From the NCBI GenBank assembly GCA_937915835.1, contig CALGHA010000049.1:1-9469 (forward strand): DNA of 9,469 nt, given 5' to 3'. Each line of letters begins with the position of its first letter. The stretch's first letter is position 1. Below are positions 5,905 through 9,469 of the stretch, one piece after another. The notes under the pieces were generated by a model. It saw only the letters and a program-made list of their open reading frames with translations. It was not told the origin of the DNA and searched no databases. The translations under genes and the position numbers were made by a program. This DNA is from an uncultured Fretibacterium sp. GTDB lineage: Bacteria > Synergistota > Synergistia > Synergistales > Aminobacteriaceae.

Positions 5905-7200
5905 ATGATCGACGAGAAAACTGGAAGAAGAAGATCCAACAATTTAATTCTCGACACAGCGTTGAGAGATTTTTATGATGCTGCGGATGATATGCATTTG
6001 AGCGAGGGACTTATTCAGATTTTGAGTTACCCGGAGCGCAGAGTTGACGTTTCTGTACCTGTTGAGATGGATGACGGAAGTGTAAAAGTATTTCAGGGCT
6101 TCAGAGTTCAGCACTCGACAGCGTTAGGGCCGTCAAAGGGCGGTATTCGTTACGCGCTTGATGTCACAGGTCAGGAATGTGAAGGCCTCGCAATGTTAAT
6201 GACCTGGAAATGTTCACTCGCTGGCATTCCTTACGGCGGAGGCAAGGGCGGAATTTGCTGTGATCCTACTCACATGAGCCGCAAAGAGAAAGAGAGAATG
6301 TCAAGAACTTTCGGCGCGAGAATTGCTCCTATCATTGGCCGATGGTCTGACGTTCCTGCTCCTGATATGTACACCGGCGGTCAAGAAATGGTCTGGATTA
6401 TGGACACGATTTGCAAGATGCTCGGACATTTTGAACCGGCAATGCTTACGGGTAAGCCGATTGATTACTGGGGAGCTAAAGGCAGAACGGAAGCAACAGG
6501 ACGAGGATTAGCGGCATGTGCGTTCGAACTGATGAAGATTAAGGGGATTGACCCGACGAAGATTAAAGCGGCAGTTCAGGGTTTCGGTAATGTCGGAAGC
6601 TATGCGGCAAAAATTCTCGGTGAAGCTGGCGTGAAAATCGTAGCAATCAGCGACACAACCGGAGCTTATTACAACCCGAACGGAATTAACATTGATAAAG
6701 CCTTCGAGTACATGAACACGAACCCCGGACAAAGAGGCAGAAAGTTAACGGGCTTTGAGAAAGAGAATTGCGAGAAAATTCCGGGCGAGGACATCGTAGG
6801 ACTTGATTGTGATTTCTTCGTTCCTTGCGCGGCTCAGGGAGTTTTGAACGAGAATACAGCCGGTAACGTTAAGGCCAAATACATCTTCGAAGGTGCGAAC
6901 AGCCCCACAACTCCTGAAGCTGAGAAAATTCTCAATGATAAGGGCGTAATCGTTGTTCCTGACTTCTTAGCGAACGCCGGCGGTGTCGTAGGCTCATACT
7001 TTGAGTGGGCGCAGAACTTACAGGGCCTTTCATGGACTGAAGAAGAATACAACAAGCGTTTAGTCTCACTCATGACGGACAACTTCGATAAAGTCTGGGC
7101 TTACGCTGAGGACAAGAAGACGACAATGAGACGTTCAGCTTATATCGCAGCAATTAAACGAGTTACGGATATTGTCGAGCTTCGTGGAGTTTACCTGTAA
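5905..7200 (+). CDS. gdhA: Glutamate dehydrogenase
   Basis: Cytoplasmic enzyme that interconverts glutamate with 2-oxoglutarate and ammonium; in amino-acid fermenters it usually works in the catabolic, NAD-linked direction. Its 431 residues match the normal length of the hexameric enzyme. Substrate and catalytic residues fall at family spacing: K78 (GPSKGGIRY), K102 (MTWKCSLAG), K114 (GGGKGGI) and D154 (APDMYTGG), the same 24, 12 and 40 residue steps as K89, K113, K125 and D165 of the Clostridium symbiosum enzyme. K102 and K78 hold glutamate, K114 is catalytic. The Rossmann nucleotide site is G226-F-G-N-V-G231, and the second strand ends VAISD, which does not decide between NAD and NADP. The C-terminal region keeps EGANSPTTPEA and DFLANAGGVVGSYFEW. 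It is a single gene with its own promoter and terminator. Leu/Phe/Val dehydrogenases share the fold but are shorter and lack these lysine contexts. Confidence 0.96.
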   Translation: MIDEKTGRRRSNNLILDTALRDFYDAADDMHLSEGLIQILSYPERRVDVSVPVEMDDGSVKVFQGFRVQHSTALGPSKGGIRYALDVTGQECEGLAMLMTWKCSLAGIPYGGGKGGICCDPTHMSRKEKERMSRTFGARIAPIIGRWSDVPAPDMYTGGQEMVWIMDTICKMLGHFEPAMLTGKPIDYWGAKGRTEATGRGLAACAFELMKIKGIDPTKIKAAVQGFGNVGSYAAKILGEAGVKIVAISDTTGAYYNPNGINIDKAFEYMNTNPGQRGRKLTGFEKENCEKIPGEDIVGLDCDFFVPCAAQGVLNENTAGNVKAKYIFEGANSPTTPEAEKILNDKGVIVVPDFLANAGGVVGSYFEWAQNLQGLSWTEEEYNKRLVSLMTDNFDKVWAYAEDKKTTMRRSAYIAAIKRVTDIVELRGVYL

Positions 7201-7218
7201 ATCTTGGCATATAAATTT

Positions 7219-7254
7219 TTCCCCCGCTCTCACAAAAGGGCAGGGGAATTTTTT
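7219..7254 (+). terminator. Rho-independent terminator of gdh
   Basis: TTCCCC (7219-7224) pairs with GGGGAA (7243-7248); after one C-A mismatch GCTC (7226-7229) pairs with GGGC (7238-7241), leaving the loop TCACAAAA. Six T residues follow (7249-7254). It starts 18 nt after the gdh stop and lies 8 nt from the end of the convergent dapF, so it may also block read-through from that side, although the T-run there is poor. Confidence 0.88.
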
Positions 7255-7261
7255 ACGCGCT

Positions 7262-8086
7262 CTAAATTTCTCCGTTAAAGACTTCCACAGCCGGGCCAGT
7301 CATGAAACAGCGATTATCATCGTCAACTTTTATTCGCAAGTCGCCGCCTCGTAAATGCACAAGAACTTCACGATTTAATTTACCCGCTATTACTCCGGCA
7401 AAAGCTGATGCCGTCGCTCCAGTTCCGCAAGCAAGAGTTTCACCGGAGCCGCGTTCATAAACACGCATATCAATCTCATCACGCGCGATTACCCTAATAA
7501 ATTCCGTGTTCACTCGTCTGGGAAATCTTTCATGTGTCTCGAACTTTACGCCTTCACTCGCAAATTTTGACTCAGGCCAAGTCATAATGCCTTCAAGTTC
7601 CGGGTTGTCTTCGAGGAAATACACAGCGTGATCATTGCCGACATCAACGCCGATAAATTGCAAGCTCATTCCGTCAACGTTAATTTTCTCCGGAAGTTCT
7701 CCGTCAAGTTTAGCAATTCCCATGTCGACACAGGCCGCTTCAACTTTCCCGTTTGCAATCTCAAGCGTAATTCTCTTCACACCTGAAGGCGTATCGATTA
7801 AGGCGTAATCTCTTGTTGCTGGGATGAGGCCTTTATCATAGACGTATTTTGCGACACAACGAATGCCATTTCCGCACATTGAGCCTTTGGAGCCGTCAGC
7901 GTTGTAGAGCTGCATGAAAGCGTCGCCGTTCTCAGTGGGAAGAATTAAGATTAATCCGTCGGAGCCTATGCCAAAATGTCTGTCTGAAATTTTGCGGGCT
8001 AATTCTTCGGGCTCATAAACATTTTCGCTGAAACAATTGACGTAAATATAATCATTGCCGCAACCGTGCATCTTCGTGAACTTCAT
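7262..8086 (-). CDS. dapF: Diaminopimelate epimerase
   Basis: Cytoplasmic, cofactor-free epimerase that turns LL-diaminopimelate into the meso form, used for lysine and for peptidoglycan cross-links. The 274 residues match the family. Both catalytic cysteines of the two-base mechanism are present: C71 in NADGSKGSMCGNG and C220 in ERGSGETLACGTGATA. The N-terminal HGCGNDY (H7-Y13) has Cys9 where Leu is usual. The ATG at 8086 is preceded by AAAGGAGAAGG. It lies 45 nt after the DHHW gene on the same strand, in the probable order MBOAT, DHHW, dapF. Presence of dapF implies a meso-diaminopimelate cell wall or lysine by the diaminopimelate route. Confidence 0.96.
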   Translation of the reverse strand: MKFTKMHGCGNDYIYVNCFSENVYEPEELARKISDRHFGIGSDGLILILPTENGDAFMQLYNADGSKGSMCGNGIRCVAKYVYDKGLIPATRDYALIDTPSGVKRITLEIANGKVEAACVDMGIAKLDGELPEKINVDGMSLQFIGVDVGNDHAVYFLEDNPELEGIMTWPESKFASEGVKFETHERFPRRVNTEFIRVIARDEIDMRVYERGSGETLACGTGATASAFAGVIAGKLNREVLVHLRGGDLRIKVDDDNRCFMTGPAVEVFNGEI

Positions 8087-8131
8087 GAATTATCCTTCTC
8101 CTTTTGTGGATTTACGAGAAGATTTTACACC

Positions 8132-9391
8132 TTAACGGAAATCATAAAGTTCTTGATGAGGCTTAAAGACGGTAAAGCCTATCCCCCACAAACCGTATGT
8201 AATAATTACAGCGTCGATTTTTTCAGAATTTATATAAGTCCTGAGACTACCGTTAAATTGACGTAAATCCATCTCATGAATATTATTAACCCCCAATGCT
8301 AAAAACGGAGTAAGAACTTTTCCGAAAGAATCCCTTATAATCAAAATGTTTTTATCATTATCTGAAAGTTCATTACGTATTCTTGCTAATGAATAATCAC
8401 TGTGCATATAAGCATGATAAGGATCTGAATTGTAATAATCTTTCGGCTCTATTTGTTCCATAAAGTAAAACACATCGAAGCTCCCTGTTCTGTTTACATT
8501 AAGATCCGGGACATCATAATTAAACAGAGTCTTGAATTTCGGATAAAATAACGTAATATTATCAGGTTTTGTTTTTGCTAACGTCAGCTTTTTACCCTGA
8601 GAGCCTAAAAACCATTCAGTATAAATAACACTGTCAAAGTTTTCTGGATTTAATAATTCAGGCTTAACGTTCCAGCCATAATCATCACGAAGAAACTCAA
8701 GAATATGTTCAGCCGCCCATAATCCAGCTTCGGGTTTCCAGTGATGGTCTGTTCTGAAGAATAATTCATGATGGTTCATACCTTCGTTATGTAAAATTTT
8801 TCTCAGGTCATAATATTTCACATGATTTTCTTCAAGCCCCCGTAAAAATCTGTCGCCGTTCTGGTTTGAGAAGTCTAGAATACCGGAAAGATCTGCGTCT
8901 TCATATTTGCAGGTTTTGGTCGGAATGCCTACGTAAAAAAATGTTACACCCTTTTTAGCGCAGAAATCAGCAAGTTCTACTGTGGATTTAACGCTGTCTA
9001 AAATATCCATACTTTTGGTTAATCCTAATAAATAATCATCATCACGTTTTATTACCGGGTTATATTCAAGTGCAGGTGCCATATTCCAATTTATAAATTC
9101 TTCGTATCTTCGTGCTGTCTCGACAAAATTATGATAATAAGGAAGCTCATCCGTTGTAAGTGAGCTGATTTTTCCCTTGAAGTATTCAATTGCTTCTATT
9201 AAACTTGACTCTTGCGATGCTGTATCTGCGTTTTCCGGTTCCTCATCTTCAAAGGGATATAACAGTTTCCATCCGTAAAATCTATCATATCCTCTTTTCG
9301 CTGTCTTCTTTGTTATTGCGCTGACAGCAAAAATCATTACAAATATTATTATACCGAAAAAAAGTATTACATAAAGTTTCCTTGTCTTCAT
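8132..9391 (-). CDS. DHHW family, AlgX/AlgJ-like membrane-anchored protein (polysaccharide O-acetylation)
   Basis: A 419-residue extracytoplasmic protein anchored by an N-terminal hydrophobic segment (about residues 6-27, after MKTRK). It carries F-R-T-D215-H-H-W218-K-P-E-A, the motif that names the DHHW family, and I-I-R-D354-S-F-G357 near the C-terminus, which fits the serine block of an SGNH-like hydrolase or acetyltransferase. In AlgX/AlgJ the Asp-His pair and a Ser form the catalytic triad; here D215, H217 and S355 are candidates. The role is transfer of acetyl groups to a surface glycan, from a membrane MBOAT partner. That partner's tail lies just upstream with a 16-nt gap. The start chosen is ATG 9391, with GGTGG 7 nt before; an earlier ATG at 9448 overlaps the upstream gene and lacks a ribosome site. 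The gene looks more AT-rich than dapF and purL, perhaps acquired. The target polymer is unknown. Confidence 0.85.
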   Translation of the reverse strand: MKTRKLYVILFFGIIIFVMIFAVSAITKKTAKRGYDRFYGWKLLYPFEDEEPENADTASQESSLIEAIEYFKGKISSLTTDELPYYHNFVETARRYEEFINWNMAPALEYNPVIKRDDDYLLGLTKSMDILDSVKSTVELADFCAKKGVTFFYVGIPTKTCKYEDADLSGILDFSNQNGDRFLRGLEENHVKYYDLRKILHNEGMNHHELFFRTDHHWKPEAGLWAAEHILEFLRDDYGWNVKPELLNPENFDSVIYTEWFLGSQGKKLTLAKTKPDNITLFYPKFKTLFNYDVPDLNVNRTGSFDVFYFMEQIEPKDYYNSDPYHAYMHSDYSLARIRNELSDNDKNILIIRDSFGKVLTPFLALGVNNIHEMDLRQFNGSLRTYINSEKIDAVIITYGLWGIGFTVFKPHQELYDFR

Positions 9392-9407
9392 GATTAATCC
9401 ACCTACC

Positions 9408-9469
9408 TCAAAAGTTAAAATATATAAACGGGTTATAGCTTGAGCCAATTACTTCCAGAACTCCAAGCA
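9408..9469 (-). CDS. C-terminal end of a probable MBOAT O-acyltransferase (AlgI/DltB-like), partial
   Basis: The minus-strand frame from the right edge encodes LGVLEVIGSSYNPFIYFNF and stops with TGA at 9410-9408. The NPFIYF-aromatic tail after a hydrophobic helix is typical of the C-terminus of bacterial membrane-bound O-acyltransferases. Its context fits: such proteins are commonly followed by DHHW/AlgX-like genes, and the stop overlaps the ribosome-site region of that gene, suggesting coupled translation. Only 19 residues are visible, so the call rests on tail and context. Confidence 0.68.
   Translation of the reverse strand, partial: LGVLEVIGSSYNPFIYFNF

Noticed and set aside
7255..7262. 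Separate terminator for dapF
   Set aside because: The only hairpin near the dapF stop is the gdh terminator, and its minus-strand side is followed by A-rich rather than T-rich sequence.
6323..7354. Open frames on both strands over and just past gdh
   Set aside because: They overlap gdh or its terminator and dapF in other phases, with biased composition typical of shadow frames.
9392..9448. Upstream ATG (9448) as start of the DHHW gene
   Set aside because: It overlaps the probable MBOAT 3' end, lacks a ribosome site and places polar residues before the membrane anchor; ATG 9391 has GGTGG at 7 nt.
1..9469. Frequent TTAACG and TCATGA words
   Set aside because: They occur in coding frames as common codon pairs (for example Ile/Leu-Asn/Thr) and show no spacing or clustering that suggests a repeat family or uptake signal.

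Overview
This window looks like chromosomal DNA from an anaerobic, amino-acid-fermenting bacterium. It is moderately AT-rich and has compact operons, Gram-positive-style Shine-Dalgarno sites (AGGAGG) and housekeeping genes. Synergistota or a clostridial Bacillota fits best: the single-chain PurL, a catabolic-type glutamate dehydrogenase, thioredoxin genes with unusual active sites and a DHHW/MBOAT envelope locus all occur there. This placement is an inference from protein character, not from a marker gene.

Layout from left to right: (1) Positions 1-3300, minus strand: a thioredoxin-fold gene (CGHC active site) followed after a very short gap by a large single-chain purL. purL runs off the left edge, so its glutaminase domain is mostly missing. 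(2) 3301-3469: divergent intergenic region with a -10 box facing each way. (3) 3470-4672, plus strand: thioredoxin reductase with an extra C-terminal domain of about 95 residues that resembles thioredoxin but lacks the CxxC. (4) 4684-4711: hairpin between convergent genes. (5) 4768-5178, minus: PaaI-like hotdog thioesterase. (6) 5179-5904: accessory-looking stretch holding a small membrane protein gene on the minus strand. Its reading frame continues upstream of the only usable start, through a 12-bp tandem repeat, and overlaps an ATG-started short frame in another phase, which suggests a frameshifted gene. Two promoters back to back overlap at their -35 boxes. (7) 5905-7200, plus: glutamate dehydrogenase with a strong promoter and a terminator. 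(8) 7262-9469, minus: the last 19 codons of a probable MBOAT O-acyltransferase, a DHHW/AlgX-like membrane-anchored protein, and dapF.

The genes suggest three themes. The first is thiol redox: the divergent thioredoxin and thioredoxin reductase are probably partners, and purL may be co-transcribed with the thioredoxin. The second is amino-acid carbon and nitrogen flow through glutamate dehydrogenase. The third is the cell envelope: MBOAT plus DHHW for O-acetylation of a surface polymer, and dapF for meso-diaminopimelate. No RNA genes, CRISPR arrays, insertion sequences or phage genes are visible. The most interesting items are the TrxR fusion with a degenerate thioredoxin domain and the disrupted-looking small membrane protein next to gdh.
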